NCBI GenBank assembly: GCA_947568835.1
Contig: OX387606.1
Location: 2,728,001 to 2,792,000, forward strand
Length of the DNA stretch: 64,000 nucleotides
Source of the DNA: Protonemura montana
Lineage: Eukaryota; Arthropoda; Insecta; Plecoptera; Nemouridae
Reading direction: 5' to 3'
Below, one piece after another: positions 10,140 to 20,829 of this stretch (position 1 is its first letter; each line of letters starts with the position of its first letter). Below the pieces are notes generated by a model. The model did no database searches, was not told the DNA's origin, and was given only the letters and a program-made list of their open reading frames with translations. The translations under genes and the position numbers were made by a program.

Positions 10140-11690
10140 TGATTTGCAATTATTGACCACTAAAATATTATCTAAAGTGCGTTCATTGTAATGTATAACC
10201 ATCTAAACTCTGGGCAGTAATCGTGTATAATTACACAGGCATATATTGCAAACAGATGACGTTTCTTAAGAATAAACCTACTATAGAAGTACTTGTTATT
10301 TGGTACAGTGAAATCTGATTTTGTCAAATCAGCGATTGATCGATGAATCTACCAAGCAATACGAGGGCCACGCTGGGAAAATCTGGGAAAATGTTACATC
10401 GGCATTGCAATAATATTTTTGTAGGAAGCTATAGTACAGTTCATTTAAGGTAGTACACTAGAAATGCATACATGCAGTTGAGTGTCAGATGTATGATTAT
10501 TTATGTAGAATGAACAGACTGTAGGTACTTGTCATTTAGTACAGTGACATCTGATCGTGGGAAATTAGATTAGGTTGCTGCATTTATATTTCTTAAACAT
10601 CTAAAGTACATTTATTTTAAGAAATCACGTAAGAAGTGCACCTTAACATGCACGTATACATGCATGATTATATGCAGGAGGTCATCTCAAAATGAATCGA
10701 CTATAGTTATCTTCAAATTTTATATCACCTTACACTACAAGCTAACAGTAAAAATGCGCACGCGCACATCTCAAATTTCTGCTGAATCTGCATTTTATTT
10801 CGTACCGTCCAAGACGCTAGGAATTTTCCGGGCGTCAGCAGTTTTCCCACAGAGGTCAATGACTTCCTTCTCCTTCTGATCTAGAACCGGCAATTATACC
10901 CTACTACTGTCATTGAAGTTCAAGCGCGGTAGACTTGCACCTCTGTTTCAAAGCACAACGTTCTTCCTTCGGTCTGGTACACGATCTGCTTGGTGGGCAA
11001 CCGAACTAACAGCTTCCTGATATGCTGTTATGCTGTAATGCTAATATGCTGTTATGCTAATATGCTGTTATGCATAGCAGCATATCTTATGGAAATATTT
11101 GACGTCAATACCTGTGACTTGTCAAATAAAATTTAGCTGAAAAATAATTATAGCTTAATGAATAAGCAAGAATAACAATGCATTTACTTAATTTGGGCTT
11201 CAATGTCTAAATCTTGAGGGTAAACCTTTTTCTGAAAAGTATCCCTCGATAAGATATTTTCTTAGTGACTTAAATTGCTAAAATCAACTCAAATAAATCA
11301 CATCACTCTTATCTCTCACTTACAGCGGGTGCACTGCTAGTTCATTGATAATTGCAAATCCTTCTGAATTTACTCGTGGGTCTTTCTATAAGAGGTTCCA
11401 AAGCAGACAGCTCCTACACGCAGCCCGCAGATCACTTGTACCCGGCGCCTCCACCACCACCATTAAACATCTTCACCAGCTTTTCTTCGACGGGCGCTTT
11501 TCTACTACGACCTCAGGAAAAAAATTGATTTATACGCTCTTTGCAGCCCTTCTGTTTGGGAGAATTGTAAAGTGATTGAACTTCAGAAAAGGAATGTAAA
11601 AAAACACAAAATGAACGATATCGTCTCTCCACAATTTTTATTTTTTACATTTTTTCCGTAAACGGGATATTTTATTGATTGACTCAAAGC
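10140..11690. other. Intergenic, short repeats only
   Basis: No convincing gene. A segment near 10260-10335 and one near 10500-10560 share a diverged copy of a motif like GTACTTGTTATTTGGTACAG. A TATGCTGTTATGCTAA-type microrepeat lies at about 11015-11085. The open frame at 11345-11575 has no recognisable features and is not called. Confidence 0.4.
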
Positions 11691-11699
11691 AAATTCTTG

Positions 11700-12200
11700 T
11701 AAGCAAATCGGGCACGGATGGAATTATACTTTGGGAAGGTTCAACCAAAGCAATTATACTTTTTAAACTGCAATAGAGAGCGGTTCTACTTATAGTCAAA
11801 GCAAGCACTAGTCTATTTGCTATTGTGTGGATTAAAGATTTATTTTGGCCACTTTTCAGATTATTAAGAATAATTGTGTTGCTTAATTGCATTTACATAC
11901 ACGAGGCAATCACATTTGTTGTCAATGATAGATCGCTCACCTCTCTTCACACCAGTATCGACACACACCACCATGAGACGGCGCAGAAATCAAATTATCT
12001 GCTGGAAAAACCAACACTGAACTTATTCAAAAAGGGAAATGTCTATGCTGGGTCGAAACTGTACAACGCTCTGCCAAAGCAACTATACAATAAAGATGAC
12101 AGAAGCTTTAAGTTAAAACTGAAAATCTGTTTAATTGATGAAGCATGTTATAATGTGAACGAGATTCTGACAGGCAGATCTGTTTATACATACATACAAA
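11700..12200 (+). mobile_element. LINE 3' end: C-terminal part of a reverse transcriptase, degraded
   Basis: Reading plus-strand frames from about 11700 gives GIILW, then RAVLLI, then LFRLLRIIVLLNCIYIHEA, and from about 12000 FKKGNVYAGSKLYNALP with a final LKICLIDEACYNVNEIL. This is the typical C-terminal tail after the polymerase domain of CR1/jockey-like non-LTR retrotransposons. At least one in-frame stop interrupts the upstream part. The rest of the element is absent, as expected for a 5'-truncated LINE copy. Confidence 0.75.
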
Positions 12201-12209
12201 CATAGTTTG

Positions 12210-13136
12210 GTGAAGTGGTTCAGAGCCGTGGGAAGATGTTGTAGTCAGTGTCACACTTGCTCTGATGGAATTCACTTGTGGTCCTAAAAGGGGTTAATAA
12301 GTCGACGTTTCGTTTGCGTTGGCGCCGACATCTTCAGGAATGTGTCGAGGCGTCAGGTGTTCGCCGCTTTTCTTAGGGAAGTTTCTTTCCTGTCCAAAGG
12401 TAATCAGGTATCAGATGGTCCTTAAAAGCTACGTCAATCCTTTGGACAGGTAATGCAACATATATAATAAAGATATAATGTATACTATATACATAATATA
12501 AAATTATTATTATTACAATTAATTTATAATAATGAATACTTTTAATTGATATAATATGAAAGAATGCCTTTGTGTAAGTGTTTGTACATTAAATAGGTAC
12601 ATAAATTGCTTTTATTACAATTGTACACCTTGACATTCCTTTTAGTGTTGTTGGAAATTAAACACTTTATTAATTATAATTTTTGTTAATCAGAGAAAAC
12701 CAGCAAAGTGTAGAGGAGAGCAAATTTGGCAAGAGTTTCAGGTACCAGATTCCACATTTCTTTTCGTGTTTACCCCACTTACTTGTGAAAATATATATTT
12801 TTTCAGCCAACGCATTGACAGCCAACGTCTTGTGAGGTGCACATATTGCACGCAGGCTTCTAGCCATGTGCGTCGAGCCATCTGTTTAATATATCTACTA
12901 GGTATCAATAAGGGTGACAAGTATTTTGGCATCGGTTTCATAATGCGTACAATCTTCGAGGCACGCGCGTCTGTTTAATATCTGATAGTTTTGTAAGGGT
13001 GACAAGTGTTCTGGCATTGGTTGAAAGGCGACTGGGTAGCCACATGCTTCGCAGGAATTTGTCGACGTTCGCAGTGAGGTCCAGTCCCCATTATCCTTTC
13101 CAAAGTGCCTCTCCCAATTAGTTATAGTTCTTTAAA
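12210..13136. other. Intergenic, with a repeat that has a Penelope-like signature
   Basis: At 12295-12345 the minus strand reads CCTGAAGATGTCGG... GCAAACGAAACGTCGAC. This layout (CTGAAGA ... CGAAAC) is common at the ends of Penelope-like elements. A diverged pair 'AAGGGTGACAAGTRTTYTGGCAT' lies at about 12910 and 13000. No gene is supported. Confidence 0.35.
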
Positions 13137-13149
13137 TGTACAATAGAAT

Positions 13150-13625
13150 AAATTCGAGCAAATGATTGGCCGAGGAAGTCACGAGGTGTAATCTGGAGAG
13201 GGAGCGTGAGGAACGCCAGAAGAAGAGCAAGGAAGAAGCTGGAGACGGACCGAGGCCGGGGAAGTGACCAGACGTGCTAGGGAGAAGGCCCGAGACCCGG
13301 AACGTGACGAGTGGTGTCGAGAGATACAGACCGAGACCGGTAACGTGAGAAGGCTTATCAGAGGAGACGAGACCAGTACACCGGGACCAGTACACCAAGT
13401 CAGCGGAGGTACGACGACTGGAGTGGCGACGCTGTCTCGAGCTACGAATCCTGAGCCACGACGTCGCCTGATACCACGACGTCGCCCGAGTTGAGACGCG
13501 AACCCGAGCCACGACGCCTGAGTCGCGATCCTCATTAATCACACGACGCCTGTTCGACGAGTCAACGCGAACGTCGTCGCCTGATCGACGGAGAAACACG
13601 GCTACATCGGCGATCAAATTCAAGT
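13150..13625. other. GC- and CpG-rich block, open on both strands
   Basis: This block contrasts sharply with the AT-rich surroundings and is full of CGACG / ACGTCG motifs. Open frames exist on both strands (for example 13132-13623 minus) but are Arg/Ser-rich, as expected from composition alone. It could be a CpG-island-like promoter or an exon. No domain is recognised. The same block recurs at 30715-31190 in unit 2. Confidence 0.4.
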
Positions 13626-13978
13626 AATCTTTATAATTTTAATCTGGCCAATGACAGCTAGCTAGGGACTTAGGGATTTTTTTATCTTATCACTCTTATA
13701 GTAAATTGTTAGTTTGTAATTAGGATTATTTTCATATTACCTTTCATGTATCAGAGGTGTCGTGCATTGAGAGTAAAAAATTGTTATTTCTTAAGAGTGT
13801 TTTATATTAGGCGAACTTTGTATCCCGCACCCTACCCCTTCGTAGGACGACATTGCGTGCGTCGGCATACACTTGCGAGCATCGAGACGTTTAGAGGTAT
13901 TTACAGAATTATTACCTTACAGTCTATGATAGCACGCTGGCTTTTTTGGCTTCTCCGACTTTTCCATCACTGGAAAGC

Positions 13979-14335
13979 ATTGTATTGTATTGTATTTTAT
14001 TTGATCAGAAAGATACATTAAAATGCGTGGATCACGTCAGTTATACTTATAAAATAAACTAATGAATAACAAAATAAGTAAATAAATAAATATATACATA
14101 TACATATTTTCACGAGCGTAAACAGGTAGGTTAGGTACGTTAAGGTCATAGGTGAATAAAATCATCAGTGCTGTAAAACATTTTTTCAAGAAGATACAAT
14201 TTTAAGAGAGTTTTAAAATTCCCTACGGTTTTGGCTGCTTTGATTTCTGCAGGCAGCGCGTTGAACATTCGACGGCCAGTTTGGATAACGTTGGAAGTTG
14301 TAGTTTTTAGGCGGCAAAACTCATAAAAATTTTCT
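13979..14335 (-). mobile_element. LINE 3' end on the minus strand (unit 1)
   Basis: The minus strand encodes TGRRMFNALPAEIKAAKT, then VGNFKTLLKLYLLEKMFY and a stop. This is the usual C-terminal end of a CR1/L2-like reverse transcriptase. A short 3' UTR follows and ends in AATAAAATACAATACAATAC, a typical short-repeat LINE tail. It is strongly 5'-truncated. The duplicate lies at 31544-31900. Confidence 0.75.
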
Positions 14336-14620
14336 ATACGTAGATATTAAATTTATTTCATTACATCAGATTTAGCATCGAATCTATTAAACTAGATTTC
14401 TTCAACTCATTTGACGTTTCTGCCAAACAAAATATAACGCCATCTAGATGGTGACTTCGCCGAAGCTAGTAATCCAATCTAGGTGGCTTTTCTTTGGTCA
14501 AACAAAGAAGGCCGCTCGTCATTCGTGAAGTCGCGTTTACAAGCATTGTTTCCCGAATTTGACAAAAGTCAAGTATTGTCGGCAATAATTCAAGTCGGTG
14601 CTTTCCACAACAAATAAACG

Positions 14621-14675
14621 ATGATGTATCCAGGGAAACTTAATCCGGTAAGATACGTTCACCGGAGAAAGTCGT
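14621..14675 (+). CDS. Candidate first coding exon upstream of the 449-codon frame (unit 1)
   Basis: An ATG at 14621 opens 18 codons with a basic content (KLNPVRYVHRRKS) and ends at a strong donor, TCGT|GTAAGT. A second donor (CCG|GTAAGA) lies at 14648. Joining in phase to the acceptor after GATATGCAG (14771) would continue in a different frame from the 449-codon frame. Joining after CCAG (about 14760) would enter the 449-codon frame. The sequence alone does not decide. The duplicate lies at 32186-32240. Confidence 0.35.
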
Positions 14676-14706
14676 GTAAGTTTTTGCTCTTCAAAAAAAT
14701 TACATA

Positions 14707-16056
14707 ATGCTTTCAAATCACAAGAAAACAGAGACGTTGGGAGTTGCCCGTGGACCAGCCCAGCTGATATGCAGTGGCGGAATGGGAAATGCATCCCTGG
14801 GTCCACCGTGCCACGGATCCCAGGAAAGTCAAGATTGGCACGCGAACCGACCATCTAGTTCGCACCAAGATCATCACCAAACCAAGGACAAGAAGCTGGA
14901 GGCCCGAAGAAACCGCCCCCGCTCCTCCAAGACCCTTCAAGAGCACCGTGAAATTCTCATAGAACACCTCAAATACAACCGCAATCCTTTATTCTGCTAC
15001 AGTGTGTTTCTAAAGTCAACTCACATTCCAACGCAACTGACAGGTAAGAAATACCAGGATGAGGCAAAACGTGTATTTCCTTCCTTGAGAACGTGGCCTA
15101 CCGTTGGGATCAACGGGCAGGCTGAGTTTCCAGCCAATAAGATCAATCGGCCCAAGCCAACCCCCAAGACCAAACGCCTGTTTCAACCAAAACTAGCCGC
15201 CATTGAAAAGGCGTATGGAAAAATGAAACCAACCCTCCTCGCTATGGAAAAAACATCGGAGAAATCCATTCCTCTCGCCGTGCAAAAACCAGCGGAGAAA
15301 CCCGTCAGTCGCTCTAGGCAAGAACCATCGGGAGAGATATGCGAGGAATTGATCCGAATCCCATTAGCGACTCATAGATCCATGTTGCTCGAATACACCT
15401 TGAAACAGTCCCGTCTTCATCCAGAGGACTATTGTAGCGTTCTGCTCATGTCCGAATTCCGTAAACTGCGTGAAGATGGTAGATATTGGAGAAGGAAGGA
15501 GCGATCGCGGGAAAGTGTCGACGTGTCAGACAATTTACATGACTTGTCCGAAGCGCTGTACTATCACAAGATCGATTGGCGTCTGGAAGTGTGGAAAATC
15601 CGTTACAGGCCATTGGCTGTGAGAAAAGCATTCAAACCCAGATTCCGACCCGTGCTTTCGTCGATTGCTCAAGGGAGCGATGAGGACGAGGCGACCTGCG
15701 ACGAGGGCCGTGATGCGCCCGTGCAAGGAAGCCCACAAGAAATCCTTGCGGAAGACGGTTGCGTGGAGGAAAACACACCCGAAAACTTGTTTCCGACTGT
15801 CACAATCGTCCAGTGTGGCTCTCTGAGCGGCAGTGACTCCGAAGAAGAGGTGGACGAAGGCCGGGAAGAGCACCCAATCGTTGGTGGTGTTAGGGAGGCA
15901 ACTGTCCACAAGAGCTGCACGCCAAGGCGGGGAAACATCGATATGGACGCGATTCACATTCTGGAGGCGGCGCCAATATGCCCCGAGAAAATGTCCAGAT
16001 GGAAAAGGTTCAAGAGGATGTTCACTTGCTGCCTTCCTGCTCGCAAGAAACGTTAG
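14707..16056 (+). CDS. Unrecognised 449-codon open frame (unit 1)
   Basis: This is the longest unique open frame in the duplication. I do not recognise a family. Visible features: a His/Gln/Lys/Arg-rich N-terminus, two similar Lys/Pro-rich segments around residues 180-215 (KPTLLAMEKTSEK, IPLAVQKPAEKPVS), a charged helical middle (LRLREDGRYWRRKERSRE type), an acidic stretch near residues 335-400 with SGSDSEEEVDEG, and a basic C-terminus with two adjacent cysteines (WKRFKRMFTCCLPARKKR). That tail looks like a palmitoylated membrane anchor. Codon use with C/G in third positions from about 15120 on supports coding. The first 250 bases are ambiguous because another frame (14774-14962) is equally codon-like. 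A GTAAGA donor lies at 15047, so the true gene may be spliced. The unit 2 copy encodes the same protein. Confidence 0.55.
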   Translation: MLSNHKKTETLGVARGPAQLICSGGMGNASLGPPCHGSQESQDWHANRPSSSHQDHHQTKDKKLEARRNRPRSSKTLQEHREILIEHLKYNRNPLFCYSVFLKSTHIPTQLTGKKYQDEAKRVFPSLRTWPTVGINGQAEFPANKINRPKPTPKTKRLFQPKLAAIEKAYGKMKPTLLAMEKTSEKSIPLAVQKPAEKPVSRSRQEPSGEICEELIRIPLATHRSMLLEYTLKQSRLHPEDYCSVLLMSEFRKLREDGRYWRRKERSRESVDVSDNLHDLSEALYYHKIDWRLEVWKIRYRPLAVRKAFKPRFRPVLSSIAQGSDEDEATCDEGRDAPVQGSPQEILAEDGCVEENTPENLFPTVTIVQCGSLSGSDSEEEVDEGREEHPIVGGVREATVHKSCTPRRGNIDMDAIHILEAAPICPEKMSRWKRFKRMFTCCLPARKKR

Positions 16057-16059
16057 AAT

Positions 16060-17030
16060 ACAAGTTGAAGGAGGAGGAACAGATGCACCATCTCAGGGAC
16101 CAGGTGTGAGCGAAGACAGCTCAAGATGTCCGTAACAAGTAGGCTTTACCATCATCACATCTCATCTCAATTCATCATTCTATTCAAGTAAACAAGAAAT
16201 TGTGGTTCTTGAAGGAGAAACGAATGCCCTCCATCTCAGGAACCCGGTTTCATGTAAGATTGCTTAACATGTCTGAACAACTAGACTTTATTTCATCTCA
16301 TCTCATTTCATCTCATCTCATCTCATCAATAAATTGAAGCAACCATGAGTCGTTGTTCTTGGAGGAGGTACGAATGCCCTCCATTCCAGGAACTCGATTT
16401 CATTTAAGATTGCTAAACATGTCTGAACAACTAGACTTCATCATAATATCATTTCATCTAATCTCATTTCATCTCATCAAGAAATTGAAGCAACCATGAG
16501 TCGTGGTTCTTGGAGGAGGTACGAATGCCCTCAATTCCAGGAACCCGGTTTCATGTAAAATTGCTTAACATGTCTCACCAACTAGACTTCATCTCATCTC
16601 ATCTCATATCATCCCATCTCATCTCATCAAGAAATTGAAGCAACTATGAGTCGTGGTTCTTGAAGGAGGTACGAATGCCCTCCATTCCAGGAACTCGGTT
16701 TCATGTAAGATTGCTAAACATGTCTTAACAACTAGACTTCATATCATCTCATCTCATATCATCCCATCTCATCTCATCAAGAAATTGAAGCAACCAGGAG
16801 TCGTGGTTCTTGAAGGAGGTACGAATGCCATTCATTCCAGGAACCCGGTTTTTATGTAAAATTGCTTAACATGTCTTAACAACTAGACCTCATCATCATA
16901 TCATCTGATCTCATCTCATTTCATCAAGAAATTGAAGCAACCAGGAGTTGTGGTTCTTAGAGGAGGTACGAATGCCCTCCATCTCAGGAACCCGGTTCCA
17001 GGTAAGAAAGCTTCAGGAGTCCAGAATAAC
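16060..17030 (+). repeat. Exon-like tandem repeat, about 120-155 bp, about seven copies (unit 1)
   Basis: Each unit has a CATCTCATCTCATC tract, an AAGAAATTGAAGCAACCATGAG segment, then TTCTTGAAGGAGGTACGAATGCCCTCCATTCCAGGAACCCGG-type sequence and a donor-like ATGTAAG or CAGGTAAGAAAG. The element resembles the segment just past the 449-codon frame, where another frame reads EYKLKEEEQMHHLRDQ followed by CAG|GTGTGAGC. The array thus looks like serial copies of a short exon with its polypyrimidine tract and donor. Stops differ among the units. The duplicate lies at 33625-34595. Confidence 0.6.
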
Positions 17031-17089
17031 GGGACCCATCGCACCTCATCACGAAGAATCATTATCGTCTTCATCAACACCAACCGTCA

Positions 17090-17395
17090 GACCGGTGTTT
17101 GATTACCCGAGTGGGTACAAAATTTTTCCCCTCCGTGGCTAGCACCTTATCGTGGTGAAGGGGTTTGCGTGATCCGATTACCTGGGAGGCCATGCCGGTG
17201 GGGAGGTTACACTCCCCGTCAAGGTCTCCTATACCGGACCGGCTCCCGGTGAGGGTCCAGATTAAGACTAGCCCATCCCGTCGCTTTGACAGGACACGTA
17301 CCTTGGACTAGGGAGTATCCAAGCGATCTATATTTGTAAAGATGCCAGTTAAAACGGCATTTCGTCACAATCATCTCATCTCATCATGAAACTCA
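17090..17395 (+). other. Structured GC-rich fragment like a non-LTR retrotransposon leader (unit 1)
   Basis: This segment holds several strong hairpins in a row: CACCTTATCGTGGTG, GGGGAGGTTACACTCCCC, ACCGGCTCCCGGT inside a GGACC...GGGTCC pairing, and ATGCCAGTTAAAACGGCAT. The order and phrases (CCTTATCGTGGTGAAGGGG, GGTGAGGGTCCAGA) recall a leader sequence that recurs next to non-LTR retrotransposons in many animals. That match is from memory. The duplicate lies at 34655-34960. In unit 2 two bases near 34828 differ, in the single-stranded part. Confidence 0.4.
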
Positions 17396-17825
17396 AGTAA
17401 CTAGAGTTCGTGAATCTTGATGGAGAAACAAGTTCACTCCATCTCAGGGACCCGTCTTCAGGGAAGATTGTTGCTGATATCTTAACAACGACAGTTTACC
17501 ACTTTCATGAATCGATCAACGAGTGGAAAGTGTGGCAAATTTTACTGCCGCGATGGAATATCAAATTAGAAAAACACAACAGTTGACAAGAATTTTTCAA
17601 AAAGGTAGAAGCTATTCGTACAGAAATATTTTGATCTTTTTTAGTTTACGCTTTCTTTGAAAGTTTCTACCAACAATCTTTGACATGAGTAGACTCAGCG
17701 TAACTGCGCTAGGTTCTGTACCCTTCTAGAAAGTGTATGCTAGGTTTTAACCTTAAAAACCTTACACACTTTTACTGGTCAGTCTCACAAAGCAAAATTA
17801 AATTCTTAAAAACATTTTCACTTAG

Positions 17826-17976
17826 AGCGCTGAACGCAGTGGAAGTCTTCACGTTCTTGGAGCACAGTGGCTTAGCGGCCAAGGAATACCAGTGGCGCAC
17901 TCTGGACAAGGACCAGGACGGAAAGCTGGACACAACTGAAATCAACGACGATCTTGGTCTGGGGCATCAAGGTTGA
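17826..17976 (+). CDS. EF-hand terminal exon (unit 1)
   Basis: After the acceptor ATTTTCACTTAG the frame encodes about 50 residues with one canonical EF-hand loop, DKDQDGKLDTTE (positions 1, 3, 5, 9 and 12 acidic, Gly at 6), and a stop. Such a loop binds Ca2+. The incoming phase is 2. The preceding exon is not identified. It could belong to the 449-codon gene or to the LKEEEQMHHLRDQ exon. The open reading upstream of the acceptor has intron-like composition. Confidence 0.6.
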
Positions 17977-18011
17977 CTGAGTTTAAGTATTATTAAAATT
18001 TGTTTATTTGT

Positions 18012-18250
18012 GATGTTTAACGACGCATTATTTTGAAATCCAAACATGCGGCACTGGTTTAATGGCGTCGGTAAATGAGTGGATGATGATGAGGATGATG
18101 ATGAACCTAATCTAGCTTAGAAGGGAGGAGAGGAAAACCGGTGCCAGCACGTAGCCTACTCATGTCGAAGAGCACCAAGGGGACCACCGACCAAACGTCC
18201 CTTCCGACCGACGGTACAACGCGAACAACAGGATTCCAAACATCGCAAAC
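18012..18250 (-). mobile_element. SINE body fragment (5S-headed family) in unit 1
   Basis: This fragment shares with 57733-58101 and 50104-50276 the tail motif GTTTAACGACGC and the central CTTCCGA.CGACGGTACAACG block. It carries the AGCACCAAGGGGACCACCG motif but lacks the 5S-like head. Read on the minus strand, the order is body then tail. It is duplicated at 35577-35815. Confidence 0.6.
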
Positions 18251-18299
18251 ATCCCGGCCGGCCGAGGTAACAGACTACGCGACTATGTCCCGATTCCGA

Positions 18300-18355
18300 T
18301 GGCGACGAGAACCGCGGGCGAGTCTCGGCGTCGAAGTCTCGGCGTCGAAGTAGAG
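18300..18355. repeat. 14-bp microrepeat GTCTCGGCGTCGAA, variable between units
   Basis: Two copies lie in unit 1 and four in unit 2 (35888-35948). The added 28 bp accounts for the shift of offset from 17565 to 17593. The inserted copies carry a GACGTC variant. Confidence 0.8.
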
Positions 18356-18480
18356 TCAATCTCGGCGGGGCCTGAAACATACCAAAATGCACTCGAATCA
18401 ACAACCAGCTTCAGTTTCAATTTGATTGTGGAATTAAAAATTGATGCAATTGCTCGCAATTGGTAGGGTAGTTTATTGTT

Positions 18481-18760
18481 AGGAACATAAATTAGTGGCT
18501 AGTCGGGGACTCGAACCCAGTCCGTCTAGTCTTGGTGTTGCTCAAACATCCAAATGAGCTACATGATAAGATCTTTTCAGGAGGATTTTAATGCGTCGAA
18601 TACGAATGACAGGTAAATGACCAAGAGGCCATGCATGGTCACAGTCACCCTGATTCTATCCACATCCATTCAACCTCGGTGACTCATAAGTGACTTTGGA
18701 TGCGTTTGATCAGATGTGAAATCTGGTTTAAACTGCAAACGCTTGCAATGGGCAAAGTAT
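18481..18760 (-). mobile_element. tRNA-derived SINE, minus strand (unit 1)
   Basis: The minus strand reads TGTAGCTCATTTGGATG...GAGC (A box) and then GGGTTCGAGTCCCCG (B box). Nearby, at 18720-18775, is the family's tail GCAAACGCTTGCAATG and the AACACTAATAACC motif. Related copies lie at 25400-25620 and 56170-56350. Duplicate at 36074-36353. It is not a tRNA gene, because the acceptor and anticodon stems do not pair. Confidence 0.6.
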
Positions 18761-18819
18761 TTTTTTATTTAGAACACTAATAACCCCTAAGAAATAGATG
18801 ACTAAACGTGGACTGCTGA

Positions 18820-18900
18820 TGTTAACATGTAAACATCATTTTAACATGTTAAAATATTAGCATACATGTTAACATGTTGTTAACATGAACATGTTGATAG
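18820..18900. repeat. Cluster of AACATGTT palindromes
   Basis: About five TTAACATGT / AACATGTTAA blocks lie within 80 bp, in both orientations, giving nested palindromes. Duplicate at 36413-36493. They could form hairpins or be binding sites. No function can be read. Confidence 0.5.
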
Positions 18901-20825
18901 AAATTGCGAAATTTGGTAAAAAACGTGTGCAATTGGGTTATATTTGTTCAAAATTAAAATCTAAGCACTATTGTGACACTTTAAGGGCGATTTGAAAACG
19001 TTTTTTTGATGAAATATTGATAATTGTGTTTGCATCGTGGCTGGCGAGGCGATTTAAAGCCATGTCTGACAGCTCGATTTTTATTTGATTCGAAACTTGC
19101 CTTTAAATGACCTGCAGCATCTCGGTAACACTGTTCATGCATGCCCATGGAAGTTGTTGAAGAATTGAGCGCAAACGCTGTTATTTAAGTTTGTTTTACG
19201 TGAAATATAAATAATTTTGCAAAAAGTTTGACAGATGCAATCATTTGTTTGGTTTTTTAACCACAGCAAGGTGAACGAATTCTTGAACTTATCTTTGCGG
19301 CAGTGCATTCAGGATATTTAAACGTCAACGGGATTAGAACGTCAAATTCTTTAAGAAATCGGTCAAACATTGCTGGAAATAATCTTAAATGATACAAGAC
19401 TTCAGAGCACGAACCAACGCGACATTTCTACGCTGATTTAATGGGATTTTCATTATGAATTTTATTTAAAACTGGGTGGAAAGGAAAGATTTTGACAGTT
19501 CTCAAACAATGTAAACAACCTAATTACCGGAAAAACTTACATTTTGTCAATTTTAAATGCATATCCGTTCTTTAAATATGTTTTTAGTAAGATCTGGTGG
19601 AGATGTAAAAGGTATTTCCCAAGTTTCACTCTCTAAGAAATATTTCAAGAAATCATGCACGAAAATCTTTTGACAGCCAACGTCGTTTGTTTTCGAAATT
19701 GTCATCGTGGTCACTTTGGAATTCACAGAGTTTCCACAATGCAGTGACCCCGAGTGACAGAAGCGGCAAATTTGAAATAAAATTAATGGGGGTACTGTAT
19801 GGTATTGCATGGTAGGCTTTACATTTAAACCAAAATGCCCACTCCTTCAAAACTAACAGTTGCCGTTAGGCAGCGGGTCATGCTAGTTAACCTTATATAA
19901 AAGCCTTAAATCTGCGATGTTCAACCTTTTAGTTTGTATCTGGCTGCTGGCTTCTGGCTGCTGGCTGGGGTAACATTTTTCTGTACATGTAGATGGAAAT
20001 TGCGACTTTTGGTTAAAAACGTATGCAATTGGGTTATAATTGTTTAAAATTAAAACCTCAACACTATTGTGACACTTTGAGGGAGATTTGAAAACGTGTT
20101 TTTGGTGAAATATTGATAATTATGTTTGAAATTTCCTGCCTAGGAAAATTGTAGCCATGTCTCACAGTTCGATTTTTATTTGATTTAAAACTTGCCTTTT
20201 ACTCACCCGCAGCAGCTCGGTAATACTCTTCATGCATGCCTATGAAAGTTATTGAAGAAATTGAGCCCAAACGCTGTTATTTACGTTCGTTTTACGTGAA
20301 ATAGAAATAATTTTGCAAAAAGAGTGACAGATGCATTCATTTGTTTGGTTTTTTGACCACTGCAGGGTGAACGAATTCTTAAACTTATCTTTGTGGCAGT
20401 GCATTCAGGATATTCAAACGTCAATGTCAATGTCAACGTCAATGTCAAATTCTTTTCAAAATCTCTAGAACTGAAGGGAAATAAATGACAGAACTGAAAT
20501 ATTGTTGGTGTCTTGGCTAGCAAGATTGGCTAGCCCAGATTCTAAAAGGTATTTCACAAGTTTCACTCTCTAAGAAATATTTTAAGAAATCATGCACGAA
20601 AATCTTTTGACAGCCAACGTCGTTTGTTTTCGAAATTGGCATCGTGGTCACTTTGGAATTCACAGAGTTTCCACAAGGCAGTGACCCCGAGTGACATAAG
20701 CGGCAAATTTCAAACAAAATAAACGGGGGTACTTTTGGTTGTGGTCCCATTAGAGGCTTTACATTTGAAACCAAAATGCCCACTTTCTCAAAATATAAAG
20801 CGGCCGTAGGCAGTGGGTACTGCTA
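18897..20825. repeat. Internal direct duplication, about 0.9 kb, diverged
   Basis: Segment 18897-19870 (starting ATAGAAATTGCGAAATTTGG and ending in a CAGCGGGTCATGCTAGTT motif) recurs at 19990-20825 with about one difference per ten bases and several indels. It is far older than the 17-kb duplication that contains it. Short minus-strand open frames in both halves share the phrase KTNDVGCQKIFVHDFLKYF. They are probably part of a transposon remnant. Duplicate at 36490-38418. Confidence 0.75.
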
Positions 20826-20829
20826 GTTA

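Noticed and set aside
11345-11575. 76-codon plus-strand gene
   Set aside because: There are no recognisable features, and it is low-complexity in part.
13132-13623. 163-residue minus-strand protein
   Set aside because: The Arg/Ser-rich composition follows from CpG-rich DNA, and open frames occur on both strands.
15535-15957. 140-residue minus-strand frame opposite the 449-codon gene
   Set aside because: It is a shadow of the plus-strand frame and has no independent support.
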